A stretch of 64,000 bases of DNA from JBECKS01 sp964557005 (GTDB taxonomy: Bacteria > Pseudomonadota > Gammaproteobacteria > Pseudomonadales > JBECKS01), in the NCBI GenBank assembly GCA_964557005.1, contig CAZKYI010000009.1:29472-93471 (forward strand), written 5' to 3'. Each line of letters begins with the position of its first letter. Position 1 is the first letter of the stretch. This document shows, one piece after another, positions 23,659-31,904 of this stretch. The translations under genes and the position numbers were made by a program. Below the pieces are notes generated by a model. That model did no database searches, was not told the DNA's origin, and saw only the letters and a program-made list of their open reading frames with translations.

Positions 23659-25842
23659 ATGAGTGACAAGAAAGAAAGTGGCGGCTGCCCTGTCATACAT
23701 GGCAGCAATACCCAAATGGGCGGGCGTGGTACTGGCAACAAGGATTGGTGGCCTAATCAACTGAATCTCAAAATTTTGCATCAGCACGATGCAAAATCGA
23801 ACCCGAATGATGAAGGCTTCGATTACGCAAAAGCGTTCAGCAAGCTGAATCTGGATGCGGTAAAGAAAGATCTTGAAGCCGTGATGACGGATTCGCAGGA
23901 CTGGTGGCCAGCCGATTTTGGCCATTATGGCCCCTTGATGGTACGCATGGCCTGGCATGCTGCGGGTACCTATCGTGTGAGTGATGGTCGTGGCGGTGCC
24001 AACACCGGCAATCAGCGTTTTGCGCCTTTGAATAGCTGGCCCGATAATGCCAATCTCGATAAGGCACGGCGTTTGTTATGGCCTGTGAAGAAGAAATATG
24101 GCAACAGCCTTTCATGGGCAGATTTGTTTGTTCTGGCGGGAAATGTCGCGTTGGAATCGATGGGCTTCAAGACCTTTGGTTTTGGTGGTGGCAGAGAGGA
24201 CATCTGGGAACCCGAAGAAGATGTGTATTGGGGTGCAGAATCCCAATGGCTGGCTGACGAGCGTTATAGCGGCAAGCACGAGAAGCTCGAAAATCCACTC
24301 GCCGCTGTGCAAATGGGTTTGATTTATGTGAATCCTGAAGGGCCAAATGGCAACCCTGATCCGCTTGCTTCGGCCAAAGATATTCGCGATACCTTTGCAC
24401 GCATGGCCATGAACGACGAGGAAACCGTCGCGCTGATTGCAGGAGGCCATACCTTTGGCAAGACCCACGGCGCAGGGGATGCTGCGCATGTAGGTGCGGA
24501 ACCCGAAGCGGCTGCGCTTGAAGCGATGGGGCTGGGCTGGATAAGCAGTTACAAGAGCGGCAAAGCGGCGGACACGATTACCTCAGGGCTGGAAGTCACC
24601 TGGACCTACCACCCGATTCGCTGGGACAACGAGTTCTTCCATATTCTCTACGCCTACGAATGGGAATTGTGCAAATCACCTGCGGGTGCCAATCAGTGGC
24701 GACCCAAAAATGGTGCGGGGCAGGACATGGTGCCGAATGCCCATGACGCAGGCCGTCAGGAACCGCGCATGCTCACTTCGGATCTGGCGTTGCGTTTTGA
24801 TCCCGCTTACGGGGAAATCTCGCGTCGCTTTAAAGACAACCCTGAGCAATTTGCCGATGCCTTTGCACGCGCATGGTTCAAATTGACGCACCGCGATATG
24901 GGGCCAAAGTGCCGCTATCTGGGTAAGGAAGTGCCTGCTGAAACGCTCATCTGGCAAGACCCTGTACCTGCGGGTAACAGTGATTTATCAGAGGCCGATG
25001 TGAAAGGTTTGAAACAAAAAATTCTGGCATCGGGTGTATCGATTGCAGACTGGGTGTACACCGCATGGTCTTCGGCTTCGACTTTCAGAGGCTCTGATAT
25101 GCGTGGTGGTGCTAACGGCGCACGCATTCGTCTGGCACCGCAGAATGGCTGGGAAGTCAATCAACCTGCACAGTTGAAAAAAGTGCTGGGCGTTTTGGAA
25201 GCCATTCAGAAAGAGTCAGGCAAGGCGGTATCGATTGCTGATTTGATTGTGCTGGCGGGTAATGCTGCGATTGAGCAAGCTGCAAAAGCAGCAGGTTATG
25301 ACATTGTGGTGCCATTTTCTGCTGGTCGTGGTGATGCTTCATCCGGGCAAACCGATGTTGAATCATTCAAGGTGCTTGAACCTGTCGCCGATGGTTTCAG
25401 AAACTATGCCAAAGCAGGGTGTGGTGCAGCGGCAGAGGAACTTCTGGTCGACAAGGCTCAATTGTTAGGTCTGACAGCACCTGAAATGACTGTGTTAGTT
25501 GGCGGCATGAGAGTGCTGGGTGCAAACTTTGCGCAATCAAAACACGGTGTGTTGACTGATACACCTGAGCGCCTGAGCAATGACTTCTTTGTCAATCTGC
25601 TGGACATGCGTACTGAATGGAAGCCTGCGTCTGCCAAGGCCGAAACTTTTGAAGGTTATGACAGAGCCACAGGCAAAGTGAAGTGGACAGCCTCGCGTGT
25701 TGATTTGGTGTTTGGTTCCAATTCGCAATTACGTGCCTTGTCGGAAATCTACGCACAAGATGATAACAAACAAAAATTTGTGAAAGATTTTGTTGCAGCG
25801 TGGGCAAAAGTAATGAACGCAGACCGTTTTGATTTAAAATAG
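23659..25842 (+). CDS. katG: catalase-peroxidase KatG
   Basis: Bifunctional heme enzyme destroying hydrogen peroxide, 727 residues with two homologous peroxidase halves. The active site is complete in the N-terminal half: R96, W99 and H100 in VRMAWHAAGTYR, the unique Met-Tyr-Trp crosslink partners Y223 (LIYVNPEGPNG) and M249 (ARMAMND) with W99, and proximal H264 in GGHTFGKTHG. There is no signal peptide. AGAGGAG precedes the ATG. It is monocistronic: a terminator begins 32 bases after the stop. The EncFtn-like gene follows. Confidence 0.98.
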   Translation: MSDKKESGGCPVIHGSNTQMGGRGTGNKDWWPNQLNLKILHQHDAKSNPNDEGFDYAKAFSKLNLDAVKKDLEAVMTDSQDWWPADFGHYGPLMVRMAWHAAGTYRVSDGRGGANTGNQRFAPLNSWPDNANLDKARRLLWPVKKKYGNSLSWADLFVLAGNVALESMGFKTFGFGGGREDIWEPEEDVYWGAESQWLADERYSGKHEKLENPLAAVQMGLIYVNPEGPNGNPDPLASAKDIRDTFARMAMNDEETVALIAGGHTFGKTHGAGDAAHVGAEPEAAALEAMGLGWISSYKSGKAADTITSGLEVTWTYHPIRWDNEFFHILYAYEWELCKSPAGANQWRPKNGAGQDMVPNAHDAGRQEPRMLTSDLALRFDPAYGEISRRFKDNPEQFADAFARAWFKLTHRDMGPKCRYLGKEVPAETLIWQDPVPAGNSDLSEADVKGLKQKILASGVSIADWVYTAWSSASTFRGSDMRGGANGARIRLAPQNGWEVNQPAQLKKVLGVLEAIQKESGKAVSIADLIVLAGNAAIEQAAKAAGYDIVVPFSAGRGDASSGQTDVESFKVLEPVADGFRNYAKAGCGAAAEELLVDKAQLLGLTAPEMTVLVGGMRVLGANFAQSKHGVLTDTPERLSNDFFVNLLDMRTEWKPASAKAETFEGYDRATGKVKWTASRVDLVFGSNSQLRALSEIYAQDDNKQKFVKDFVAAWAKVMNADRFDLK

Positions 25843-25874
25843 CGCACGTTTTATAAGTACAACCTATGAAGTAC

Positions 25875-25905
25875 AACAGGAAGCCGTTTGGCTTCCTGTT
25901 TTTTT
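25875..25905 (+). terminator. rho-independent terminator of katG
   Basis: Perfect 11-bp stem (25875-25885 with 25890-25900), loop GTTT, followed by a T run. It separates katG from the ferritin-like gene, which therefore needs its own promoter or read-through. Confidence 0.93.
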
Positions 25906-25931
25906 ATTTAATCACTTGTTGGAGAGGAAAA

Positions 25932-26219
25932 ATGTCAAACGAAGGCTATCATGAACCCGTAGCAGAATTGAGCGATGCAACCAGAGATATGCACAAAGCC
26001 ATTGTGTCACTCATGGAAGAACTGGAAGCAGTGGACTGGTATAACCAGCGCGTCGATGCGTGTAAAGACCCTGAATTAAAGGCAATTCTGGAACATAACC
26101 GCGATGAAGAAAAAGAACATGCGGCGATGGTGCTGGAATGGATTCGCAGGCAAGACCCTGTGATGGACAGGGAACTAAAGGATTATTTGTTTACCGATAA
26201 ACCCATCGCACACAAATAA
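25932..26219 (+). CDS. encapsulated-ferritin-like protein (EncFtn family) lacking targeting peptide
   Basis: A 95-residue antiparallel two-helix protein closely matching Rhodospirillum rubrum EncFtn, a ferroxidase that forms a decamer of dimers inside encapsulin nanocompartments. Conserved pieces are MEELEAVDWYNQRVDA and NRDEEKEHAAMVLEWIRR; the iron-binding equivalents of E32, E62 and H65 are E30, E60 and H63. The sequence stops at TDKPIAHK right after the last helix and has no Gly-rich linker or encapsulin-targeting tail. No encapsulin gene is present in the window. The ATG at 25932 has a GGAGAGGAAA site; an upstream ATG would start within the katG terminator. Location behind katG suggests peroxide/iron defence. 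Confidence 0.88.
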   Translation: MSNEGYHEPVAELSDATRDMHKAIVSLMEELEAVDWYNQRVDACKDPELKAILEHNRDEEKEHAAMVLEWIRRQDPVMDRELKDYLFTDKPIAHK

Positions 26220-26221
26220 TT

Positions 26222-27085
26222 TCAGTGCTTGGTCGCCTGACTTTCCTTGACGTGAATCGGTGCGCCTTCGTTGCCACGAATGAGTACGGTTTGCGAACTG
26301 AACCCGATGGGGCCGTTTTCATCAAATAATTGTGCAGCACAACACCCCGAGCCAATGTCACCGTAACTGGCTTGCGCTTTCAAACCCAGCCATTCACTGG
26401 TGGCTGGACGAAAATAGTTAATGGTGGTATCGGGGTTAATCGCAAAGAATTTTTGCTGATCCATTTCCATTCCTGTTTTCCGACGGTACACAATGTTAGG
26501 CACGGCATAGGTCCAGTCGCAGGCTGTGGCCAAGCTGATGAACGATGTGTTTTGTTCACCCTCCACCAAAGGTACTGCCAAACGAAACCATAACAAGGGG
26601 AAGCCTTGGTGTTCGCTCATACGCATATCAATCGCGTGATGGTAGCCCGGGTTTTCAGCACCTGGCCAGCGGAAGAAACTCAGTTCATTTCCTTCTGGCA
26701 AGTTTGGGAAGGGTTCAATACCACGAAAATAATCTTCAATCATCACGTCTTTCACACGAATGCGCATGGCGGTACCGCGCACATAAAGCTCGCCTTCAGA
26801 TAGCAAACGAATGTCGAGAAATTCTACATTTTTTCCTGTGCGTACAATTTCAGTTTCGGTTTTAAGCGCGGAAGTGGGTGCTGCACGCATCATGTCCACT
26901 GTCAGGCGAGACACCAAACGTGGTACATCGCTGGGGTGCTGTTCTGCTGCGCGTGCCATCAGCCCCATCATCGAGCTGCCATGCAAACTGTTGGCATACC
27001 AAGGGCCATTTGCCAATACGGTTGGAATCAGAAAATCGCTGTCTTTTTCAAACAGTGCGCAATCGCGCTTGGGTTGGTAATTCAT
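26222..27085 (-). CDS. acyl-CoA thioesterase-like double hotdog protein
   Basis: A 287-residue thioesterase-family protein made of two hotdog domains, like TesB-type enzymes that hydrolyse acyl-CoA. Seen: GPWYANSLHGSSMMGLMARAAEQ near the N terminus, RLTVDMMRAAPTSALKTETEIVR (hotdog strand region), and SFISLATACDWTYAVPNI in the second domain, where a D of the D-x-T active site region is likely located. I see no cofactor motif. It is followed downstream by an EncFtn gene in the opposite orientation (2 bases apart) and preceded by an SDR gene in the same direction, so these two likely form an operon. The acyl substrate is unknown. Confidence 0.75.
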   Translation of the reverse strand: MNYQPKRDCALFEKDSDFLIPTVLANGPWYANSLHGSSMMGLMARAAEQHPSDVPRLVSRLTVDMMRAAPTSALKTETEIVRTGKNVEFLDIRLLSEGELYVRGTAMRIRVKDVMIEDYFRGIEPFPNLPEGNELSFFRWPGAENPGYHHAIDMRMSEHQGFPLLWFRLAVPLVEGEQNTSFISLATACDWTYAVPNIVYRRKTGMEMDQQKFFAINPDTTINYFRPATSEWLGLKAQASYGDIGSGCCAAQLFDENGPIGFSSQTVLIRGNEGAPIHVKESQATKH

Positions 27086-27094
27086 AGTGTTGAC

Positions 27095-27997
27095 TTACTG
27101 AACCCCATGCCTTGCACAAAATTCCTTACTTAAAGCCCACAATTTTTTGGCAGTTTCAGGGTTATTGGCCTCTTTGGTGGCTCTGGCTTTTTTGCAGTGA
27201 GAAAAATAGTTGCCCTGAATTTCTTCTGCTTTGGCATAAGCGGCACAATACACGGTGGTGGAAGCGCCCTGATTAGGGGTTTTGGTGAAGGGGCTAATCA
27301 GTTTCATCAACACACGAAATACAGCCGAGTTGCGCCCAATATCGGTGGTTACCAGTGCGCCCGGGTGCAGCGAGCAGGCGCTTAAACCCTGTGCGCCGTA
27401 AAGCCGTTGTGCTTCGTTGGCCATCAGTGCGTTGCACAGTTTGGCCTGACCATAAGCGATAAAAATGGCGAATTGTTCTTTATTGAGTGGGAAGCGTTCG
27501 AAATTCAGTTTTGCAGGGCTGCGGTGAGATTCGCTCGATACCATCACCAAACGCGCATCTTCAGCTTTGAGTAATTTGGGTAATAACAATTTGAACAAGG
27601 CAAAGTGGCCGAAATGGCACACACCCACGCACTGCTCCAACCCTTCGGCGGTTTCAACATAAGCAGTAGGCACAACGCCTGCGTTGCCAATCAATATGTT
27701 GATTGAATCCCATTCAAGTGTTGCAGCAAAAGCTTGAATACTTTTTATGGAACCTAAATCGAGAACCCGCGCTTCGACCTTGGCTTGACCATGCTGTTTT
27801 TGAATACGATTGACAGCCACTTGCGCTTTATCAAGTGAACGACACGCGAGAATAACTTCTGCACCTGCTGCTGCAAGTGAACGAGCACTTTCAAACCCGA
27901 TACCTGTGTTAGCACCCGTAACAATGATGCGTTTGTTGCTTAAATCGATATTTTTTAACACCTGATCGGCGCTGCTGCGGCTTCCAAACTCGGCCAT
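27095..27997 (-). CDS. short-chain dehydrogenase (retinol dehydrogenase-like SDR)
   Basis: NAD(P)-dependent oxidoreductase of the classical SDR superfamily, 300 residues. The cofactor motif TGANTGIGFESARSLAAAG and the acceptor ACRSLDKA (basic residue favouring NADP) are clear. NNAG is replaced by IGNAGVV, a small change. The catalytic Ser lies in MVSSESHR and the YGQAKL motif supplies Tyr and Lys. The C-terminal region resembles the retinol dehydrogenase/WW-domain oxidoreductase group. The start at 27997 follows AGGAGG; the longer frame to 28045 is rejected. Its stop is 9 bases before the thioesterase start, so both form a minus-strand operon. Substrate not inferable. Confidence 0.85.
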   Translation of the reverse strand: MAEFGSRSSADQVLKNIDLSNKRIIVTGANTGIGFESARSLAAAGAEVILACRSLDKAQVAVNRIQKQHGQAKVEARVLDLGSIKSIQAFAATLEWDSINILIGNAGVVPTAYVETAEGLEQCVGVCHFGHFALFKLLLPKLLKAEDARLVMVSSESHRSPAKLNFERFPLNKEQFAIFIAYGQAKLCNALMANEAQRLYGAQGLSACSLHPGALVTTDIGRNSAVFRVLMKLISPFTKTPNQGASTTVYCAAYAKAEEIQGNYFSHCKKARATKEANNPETAKKLWALSKEFCARHGVQ

Positions 27998-28106
27998 GTG
28001 AGTTTCCTCCTGCGTGTTGTATTTTTGCAAAGCTTTTAAAAACAAGGCGCAGGAGTATACTCCTAGCCTCTAAATAAGAATAAAAATATTTCTGTAAGGG
28101 TGTACT

Positions 28107-28739
28107 TTGATACGAGTGTTAGTCGTAGACGATCACGAACTGGTTCGTAAGGGAATTACCCGCATGCTCAGTGATGAAGAAGGTATTCACGTGGTTGCCG
28201 AAGCCAGTACCGGTGAAGAGGCAATTAGTTGTGCGCGTAAGCATGAACCCGATGTGGTGTTGATGGATGTCAAAATGCCTGGTATTGGCGGTATTGAAGC
28301 GACGAAAAAAATTGTCAAAGCGTTGCCCGATGTCAAAGTGTTGGCGCTCTCTGTGTATTGTGAAGAACCTTTTCCTTCACGCCTTTTAAAAGCGGGTGCG
28401 GCGGGGTTTTTAAGTAAGGGCGCTGAGCTGAATGAAATGTTGAGAGCCATTCGTGCGGTGAAAGCAGGGCAGCGTTTTTTAAGTGCGGATATGCAAAAAG
28501 CACTCAAGACCGATGAACAAAATAATCCCTTCGATGTGCTTTCCCAACGCGAATTACAAATCAGCATGATGGTGGCCGAAGGCAAAAAAGTGGCCGATAT
28601 TTCTGCAACACTTTCCCTGAGTTCCAAAACTGTGAATACCTATCGCTATCGTGTGTTTGAAAAATTACTCATCACCAATGATGTTGAACTGGCACATCTG
28701 GCCAGCAAGCATGGTTTGCTGGAACAGAGCCCTGAATAA
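28107..28739 (+). CDS. uvrY: response regulator UvrY/GacA
   Basis: Response regulator of the BarA/GacS-UvrY/GacA two-component system, which activates Csr/Rsm small RNAs and so controls carbon metabolism, motility and virulence-type traits. 210 residues. Receiver domain: acidic pair VDDHELVRKG, phosphoacceptor in PDVVLMDVKMPGIGG, and ALSVYCEEPFPSRLLKAGAAGF. LuxR-type HTH: LSQRELQISMMVAEGKKVADI and LSSKTVNTYRYRVFEKL. The start is TTG at 28107 (TTG-ATA-CGA), with AAGGG upstream. uvrC follows within 25 bases, the classical uvrY-uvrC arrangement of gammaproteobacteria. Confidence 0.95.
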   Translation: MIRVLVVDDHELVRKGITRMLSDEEGIHVVAEASTGEEAISCARKHEPDVVLMDVKMPGIGGIEATKKIVKALPDVKVLALSVYCEEPFPSRLLKAGAAGFLSKGAELNEMLRAIRAVKAGQRFLSADMQKALKTDEQNNPFDVLSQRELQISMMVAEGKKVADISATLSLSSKTVNTYRYRVFEKLLITNDVELAHLASKHGLLEQSPE

Positions 28740-28763
28740 AATACGTCTTGTTTTTATCCCGTT

Positions 28764-30620
28764 TTGAACGAACATCTTGAAGCCATTCTTGCCAATTTAA
28801 GTGCGCACCCGGGGGTGTATCGCATGCTCAATGCCGAGCATGAGATTCTTTACATAGGCAAGGCTAAAAATCTCAAAAATCGTGTACGTTCCTATTTTTC
28901 ACAGAGTCATCAGCATGTAAAAACCAAAGCATTGGTGGCGCAAATTGCAGATATTGAATACACCATCACGCAAAGTGAAACAGAAGCACTGCTGCTTGAG
29001 CAAAGTCTGATAAAAAAACATCGTCCTGCGTATAACGTGGTGTTGCGTGATGATCGCTCCTATCCTTTTATTCATGTATCCGAACATGCTGATTTCCCGC
29101 GTATTTCTTTTCATCGCGGTTTGAATAATCGTCACATCAAAGGGCGTTTGTTTGGGCCTTATCCAAGCAGTGGTGCAGTGCGTGAAACACTTAATCTGAT
29201 GCAAAAAGTATTCAAGGTGCGTCAATGCGATGATGTGTTTTTTAAAAATCGTTCCCGTCCTTGTCTGCAATATCAGATTGGCCGATGCAGTGGCTCATGC
29301 GTAGGAAAAATTTCCAAACCCGCCTACGAGGAAGATTTAAAACACACACTCTTGTTTCTGGAAGGTAAAAGTCAAAACGTGAGCCAGATGCTCGAAAAAA
29401 AAATGGAACAGGCTTCTGCCAATATGGATTATGAGAATGCTGCCAAATATCGTGACCAGATTGTTGCAGTCAGAAAAATTCAGGAACAACAGTATGTTGT
29501 TGGCGAGCGTGGCGATATTGATGTGATTGCAGCTTCTGTGCAACCGGGGGGCGCTTGTGTGCATGTACTTTTTATTGAAGATGGCAGAGTGCTGGGCAGC
29601 AAAAATTATTTTCCAAAACTGAAAAGCGACTGGAATGAAAATAATTTGTTGGCAAGTTTTGTGCCGCAATTTTATTTACAAAGTCATGTACAACGAAAAT
29701 TGCCAAAAACCATTTTGTTGTCACATGCTCTGGAATCATGGGATGGCGAACAACTGAGTGCAGAAGACATCGCTTCTGCGATACAAAATCAGTTTCAACA
29801 CAAACTCAACATTCAGCATGCGGTGCGTAGTGAAAAGGCGAAATGGGTGCAATTAGCCAGCAAAAATGCCGAGCAGAGTTTGAAGGCTTATCTGGCGAAC
29901 AAGCTCAACATGATGCAGCGTCTGGAACAGCTTCAACACGCTTTTGATTTTGAAGACTTACCTAATCGTTTGGAGTGTTATGACATCAGTCACACGCAAG
30001 GTGAACAAACCGTAGCTTCGTGTGTGGTATTTAATCAGGAAGGGCCGCTCAAAACCGATTATCGTAAATTCAATATCGAAGGGATTACCAAAGGCGATGA
30101 TTACGCCGCCATGCGACAGGTGTTGGAGCGCAGATTTACACGGTTAAAAAAAGGTGAGGGACTTATTCCCGATGTGGTGTTCATTGATGGCGGCAAGGGG
30201 CAACTGAAACAGGCAGCAACAGTGCTGGAAGAATTGCAGATTGACGGTGTAGAACTGATTGGCATTGCCAAAGGCGTTACGCGCAAGGCAGGTTTGGAAA
30301 GTGTGTGGCGTTATTCTTCTGGAACCATGCACGAGGTGGTGCTGGAAGCCGATGCGCCAGCATTGCATTTGATTCAACACATACGTGATGAAAGCCATCG
30401 TTTTGCAATTTCTGGTCATCGCGCACAACGTGCCAAAAAAAGTGGTGAATCGCCCCTGCAAAATATCCCGGGTGTCGGGCCAAAACGCAGAAAAGCGCTG
30501 CTGAATTTTTTTGGTGGTTGGCGTGAAGTGAGTGGCGCAAGCGTGGAAGAGCTGGCGAAAGTGCAGGGTGTGAGTCGCGAATTAGCCGAACAAATCTATA
30601 TTTTTCTGCATGAGCGCTAA
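28764..30620 (+). CDS. uvrC: excinuclease ABC subunit C
   Basis: Makes both incisions in nucleotide-excision repair. 618 residues. The N-terminal GIY-YIG nuclease is visible from AHPGVYRMLNAEHEILYIGK, with NLKNRVRSYF following. The UvrB-binding UVR motif lies around residues 205-235 (MEQASANMDYENAAKYRDQI). The RNase H-like C-terminal endonuclease carries ECYDISHTQGEQ and PDVVFIDGGKGQLKQ, and two helix-hairpin-helix units (NIPGVGPKRRKALLNFFGG) end the protein. The start is TTG at 28764, 24 bases after uvrY; alternatives inside the GIY-YIG domain can be excluded. Confidence 0.97.
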   Translation: MNEHLEAILANLSAHPGVYRMLNAEHEILYIGKAKNLKNRVRSYFSQSHQHVKTKALVAQIADIEYTITQSETEALLLEQSLIKKHRPAYNVVLRDDRSYPFIHVSEHADFPRISFHRGLNNRHIKGRLFGPYPSSGAVRETLNLMQKVFKVRQCDDVFFKNRSRPCLQYQIGRCSGSCVGKISKPAYEEDLKHTLLFLEGKSQNVSQMLEKKMEQASANMDYENAAKYRDQIVAVRKIQEQQYVVGERGDIDVIAASVQPGGACVHVLFIEDGRVLGSKNYFPKLKSDWNENNLLASFVPQFYLQSHVQRKLPKTILLSHALESWDGEQLSAEDIASAIQNQFQHKLNIQHAVRSEKAKWVQLASKNAEQSLKAYLANKLNMMQRLEQLQHAFDFEDLPNRLECYDISHTQGEQTVASCVVFNQEGPLKTDYRKFNIEGITKGDDYAAMRQVLERRFTRLKKGEGLIPDVVFIDGGKGQLKQAATVLEELQIDGVELIGIAKGVTRKAGLESVWRYSSGTMHEVVLEADAPALHLIQHIRDESHRFAISGHRAQRAKKSGESPLQNIPGVGPKRRKALLNFFGGWREVSGASVEELAKVQGVSRELAEQIYIFLHER

Positions 30621-30684
30621 AATTGTGGTTCAGGGCTTTTTATTGAGGTTCAGGACTGCACGGCTATAATGGAGCCTCCCGATT

Positions 30685-31284
30685 TTGGGGAAACATTTGA
30701 GAGAATTCGTTTTGGCACACCCCATTTACACCATTCCCAATCTATTCACGCTCGCACGCATCGCGTTGGTGCCAGTGTTCGTGATTATTTTTTATTTGCC
30801 TTACCAGTGGAGTTACCTTTGGGCGGCAGCTTTGTTTGCAGTGGCGGGTGCAACCGACTGGTTTGATGGCTATCTGGCACGCAAGCTGAATCAAACCACC
30901 AAGCTGGGTGCTTTTCTTGATCCTGTTGCTGACAAGTTGATGGTGGTAGTGGCCATTGTGTTATTGGTGGCGGTGCATGGTAATGCCTGGCTTGCGGTTC
31001 CTTCGCTGGTGATTGTTGGCAGAGAAGTAGCCGTTTCTGCACTCAGGGAGTGGATGGCTGAAATCGGTGAACGTGCCAATGTCGCGGTTTCGGTTATAGG
31101 CAAAATAAAAACCACCACCCAGATTATTGCGATAGCGATTTTGCTTGCGCATCGCCCTGATTTTTCCAATCCCATCGTAATTGTGGGTTATGTACTGTAT
31201 TACCTTGCGGCGGTTCTTACCTTGTGGTCTATGGTGATGTATTTAAAAGCAGCATGGCCATTCCTCATGTCTGCTGACAAATAA
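30685..31284 (+). CDS. pgsA: CDP-diacylglycerol-glycerol-3-phosphate 3-phosphatidyltransferase
   Basis: Inner-membrane enzyme making phosphatidylglycerol phosphate, committed step of phosphatidylglycerol and cardiolipin synthesis. Up to 199 residues, with the CDP-alcohol transferase signature DGYLARKLNQTTKLGAFLDP and following ADK (D-G-x2-A-R-x8-G-x3-D-x3-D). Several hydrophobic helices surround it. ALREWMAEIGERANVAVS matches the family middle. The listed start is a TTG at 30685; a second TTG at 30712, beginning just before AHPIYTIPNLFTLARI, matches the length of the E. coli protein better and follows a GAGAGAA stretch, so the real start may be there. It follows uvrC and precedes the tRNA cluster, the standard order. 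Confidence 0.93.
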   Translation: MGKHLREFVLAHPIYTIPNLFTLARIALVPVFVIIFYLPYQWSYLWAAALFAVAGATDWFDGYLARKLNQTTKLGAFLDPVADKLMVVVAIVLLVAVHGNAWLAVPSLVIVGREVAVSALREWMAEIGERANVAVSVIGKIKTTTQIIAIAILLAHRPDFSNPIVIVGYVLYYLAAVLTLWSMVMYLKAAWPFLMSADK

Positions 31285-31305
31285 ACGTCATAAGCCTTTG
31301 TTTTG

Positions 31306-31333
31306 TTGACACTAAAAAGCTCATGGGTAGAAT
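31306..31333 (+). promoter_or_regulatory. sigma70-type promoter of the tRNA-Gly/Cys/Leu cluster
   Basis: Consensus TTGACA (31306-31311) and TAGAAT (31328-31333) are 16 bases apart, ending 62 bases before tRNA-Gly. A GC-rich stretch follows the -10, as at stringently controlled stable-RNA promoters. Confidence 0.65.
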
Positions 31334-31395
31334 AGCGGCTCTTTTGAAGGGGGGTGCCTGACTTGGTTTGGCAGCCCGAAAAACCACAAATTTAT

Positions 31396-31471
<76 letters not shown>

Positions 31472-31478
31472 AATTAAG

Positions 31479-31517
31479 AAGCCTCGGTCTCGGTTTGAAA
31501 AGAGCCGAGGCTTTTTG
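31479..31517 (+). terminator. hairpin with T run between tRNA-Gly and tRNA-Cys
   Basis: AAGCCTCGG pairs with CCGAGGCTT, extended internally by CTC/GAG, followed by TTTTT. It looks like an intrinsic terminator inside the tRNA cluster. It may reduce expression of tRNA-Cys/Leu relative to tRNA-Gly or act in processing. Confidence 0.6.
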
Positions 31518-31523
31518 GTTTAT

Positions 31524-31597
31524 GGCGGATTAGCAAAGTGGCTATGCAGCGGATTGCAAATCCGTAGACGCCGGTTCGATTCCGACATCCGCCTCCA
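31524..31597 (+). tRNA. tRNA-Cys (anticodon GCA)
   Basis: Acceptor GGCGGAT/ATCCGCC, encoded CCA, anticodon GCA at 31556-31558 in CGGATTGCAAATCCG. 74 nucleotides. Confidence 0.96.
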
Positions 31598-31602
31598 TTT
31601 TC

Positions 31603-31652
31603 TTCGATGTCATCCTGAGCGAAAGTCACGAAGTGACTGAAGTCGAAGGATC
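31603..31652. repeat. REP-like palindromic element between tRNA-Cys and tRNA-Leu
   Basis: Contains the ends GTCATCCTGAGCG and GAAGTCGAAGGATC, a pair I recognise from dispersed extragenic repeats of many genomes, with an inner perfect hairpin AGTCAC-GAA-GTGACT (31624-31638). Only one copy is seen in this window. Confidence 0.45.
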
Positions 31653-31694
31653 TAAAAGTAGGGCACGCCAATTCCTACTCAAAATCCCCCCTTA

Positions 31695-31782
31695 GCCCGG
31701 GTGGTGAAATTGGTAGACACGAGGGACTTAAAATCCCTTGGCCATTGCGGCCGTGCCGGTTCAACTCCGGCCCCGGGCACCA
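31695..31782 (+). tRNA. tRNA-Leu (anticodon TAA)
   Basis: Acceptor GCCCGGG/CCCGGGC with encoded CCA. Anticodon TAA at 31729-31731 in AGGGACTTAAAATCCCT. Long variable arm as expected for leucine. 88 nucleotides. Confidence 0.96.
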
Positions 31783-31800
31783 CATTAAATCACCTGCAAT

Positions 31801-31888
31801 TTAATCCATAGATTTTGTATATTTTGACTTTTAATCCTTAAAAATTGTAAAATTAGCATATTTAATCTATAGTTATTGTATAAATTGC
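31801..31888 (+). repeat. three ~30-bp iterated direct repeats upstream of the Fic gene
   Basis: Imperfect direct repeats begin with TTAATC at 31801, 31831 and 31862 (periods 30 and 31, about three helical turns), with shared pattern TTAATCyaTA, then TTGTA at the same offset. They fill the space between tRNA-Leu and the Fic start codon, the expected place for a promoter and operator. The N-terminal AbiEi-like winged helix of the Fic protein is a candidate binder. Confidence 0.7.
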
Positions 31889-31904
31889 ACAGAAATGCTG
31901 GATT

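Noticed and set aside
25866..25931. N-terminal extension of the EncFtn-like protein starting at an ATG at 25866
   Set aside because: It runs through the katG terminator, and the ATG at 25932 has a good ribosome site and matches the family start.
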